Assembly: GCA_003427395.1 (NCBI GenBank)
Contig: BFEA01000173.1
Location: forward strand, 1,160,632-1,189,062
Source: Chara braunii
Taxonomy: Eukaryota; Streptophyta; Charophyceae; Charales; Characeae
Length of the DNA stretch: 28,431 bases
Direction: 5' to 3'
How positions within the stretch are numbered: the first letter of the stretch is position 1; the number at the start of each line of letters is the position of its first letter. A program made the position numbers and the translations under genes. Positions 27,585-28,431 of the stretch are shown here, piece after piece. A model generated the notes under the pieces. The model was not told the DNA's origin and ran no database searches. It saw only the letters and a list, made by a program, of their open reading frames with translations.

Positions 27585-28431
27585 GCAAGGCGACCAGATG
27601 AGTCGAAACGACTTCACTTCTAACCCCAATTCAATATCTTAGGCAAACGAGCAAGGCGACCGGATCAGTCAGAAGGACCTCATCTCCAACCCTAGTTCAA
27701 TATCTTAGGTAAACGAGCAAGGCGACCGGATCAGTCAGAAGGACCTCATCTTCAGCCCCAGTTCAATGTCTTAGGCAAACGAGCAAGGCGACCGGATTAG
27801 TCAGAAGAATCTCATCTCCAGCCCCAGTTCAATGTCTTAGGCAAACGAGCAAGGCGATTGAATCAGTCTGGAAGACCTCATTTTCAGCATCAGTTCATTG
27901 TCTTAAGTAAAACAGCTGGGCGACCGGATCAGTCTGGAGGACCTCAATTCCAACCCCAGTTCAATGTCTTAGGCAAAAACAACAAGGCGATCGGATCAGT
28001 TTGGAGGACCTCATTTCCAGCCCCAGTTCAATGTCTTAGGTAAAACAGCAAGGCGACCGGATCAGTCTGGAGGACCTCATTTCCAGCCCCAGTTCAATGT
28101 CTTAGGCAAAACAGCAAGGCGATCGGATCAGTCTGAAGGACCTTATGTCCAGCCCCAGTTTAATGTCTTAGGCAAAACAACAAGGCGTCCGGATCAGTCT
28201 GGAAGACCTCATTTCCAGCCCCAGTTTAATGTCTTAAGCAAAACAGCAAGGCGACCGGATCAGTCTAGAGGACCTCATTTTCAGCCCTAGTTCAATGTCT
28301 TAGGCAAAATAGCAAGGCGACCGGATCAGTCTGGAGGAACTCATTTCCAGCCCCAGTTCAATGTCTTAGGCAAAACAACAAGGCGACCGGATCAGTCTGG
28401 AGGACCTCATGTCCAGCCCCAGTTCAATGTC
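27585..28431 (+). repeat. 66-bp satellite array running off the window
   Basis: Thirteen units begin GCAAGGCGACCGGATCAGTC at 27585, 27651, 27717, 27783, 27849, 27915, 27982, 28048, 28114, 28180, 28246, 28312 and 28378. The spacing is 66 throughout, except one of 67. All end near AATGTCTTAGGCAAA. Early units carry TCAGAAGGACCTC and GGCAAACGAG; later ones TCTGGAGGACCTC and GGCAAAACAG. Although 66 is 22 codons, one frame has a TAG in nearly every unit, so a coding role is unlikely. Confidence 0.95.

Noticed and set aside
27262-28043. Possible 22-residue-repeat protein in the 66-bp array
   Set aside because: One frame has a TAG in nearly every unit and the open stretches are short; satellite DNA is the simpler explanation.
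27585-28431. CRISPR-like array because of regular repeats
   Set aside because: The units are contiguous 66-bp repeats without unique spacers, and the genome is eukaryotic.

Overview
This is a repeat-dense stretch of eukaryotic nuclear DNA. It shows degenerate copies of spliceosomal U6 (twice) and U2 snRNA, a long intron-poor open frame, microsatellites, many foldback (MITE-like) elements, and an LTR retrotransposon whose primer-binding site (TGGCGCCGTTGCCGGGGA) is of the type common in plant Ty3 elements. I infer a green-lineage (streptophyte) genome with a large repeat load. A charophyte such as Chara is a plausible but unproven guess. Nothing bacterial, viral or organellar was recognised.

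Layout. 0-2 kb holds three foldback elements, two of them forming an inverted pair, and a rearranged U6 pseudogene. 2.2-6.15 kb on the minus strand is the only convincing protein-coding gene: about 1,330 residues, Ser-rich and largely disordered, with two predicted membrane segments around a roughly 520-residue acidic loop. 6.7-14 kb is a field of short palindromic elements from at least four families, tandem repeats, a U6 retrocopy and a 46-nt U2 5' fragment. One foldback sits in one arm of a tandem duplication whose other arm keeps the empty site. 14.87 kb has a Helitron-like 3' terminus, and 15.68-15.87 kb a long (CT)n/(CA)n microsatellite.

16.06-25.6 kb is dominated by LTR-retrotransposon material read on the minus strand: an LTR at 25,225, a primer-binding site, a leader, and a long broken gag ending in a CCHC zinc knuckle. 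No protease, reverse transcriptase, RNase H or integrase is visible below it. A related but diverged LTR starts at 16,058. The element therefore looks like either a gag-only (non-autonomous) family or a heavily rearranged ruin. 26.9-27.3 kb has three copies of a ~124-bp repeat, each keeping a hairpin although the stem sequences differ. The window ends inside a 66-bp satellite array (27,585 to the edge).

The genes do not form a pathway. The repeats share one theme: short inverted-repeat elements and retroposed RNA fragments that need enzymes supplied from elsewhere. Two single N bases (7,478 and 15,745), both inside simple repeats, mark assembly uncertainty.
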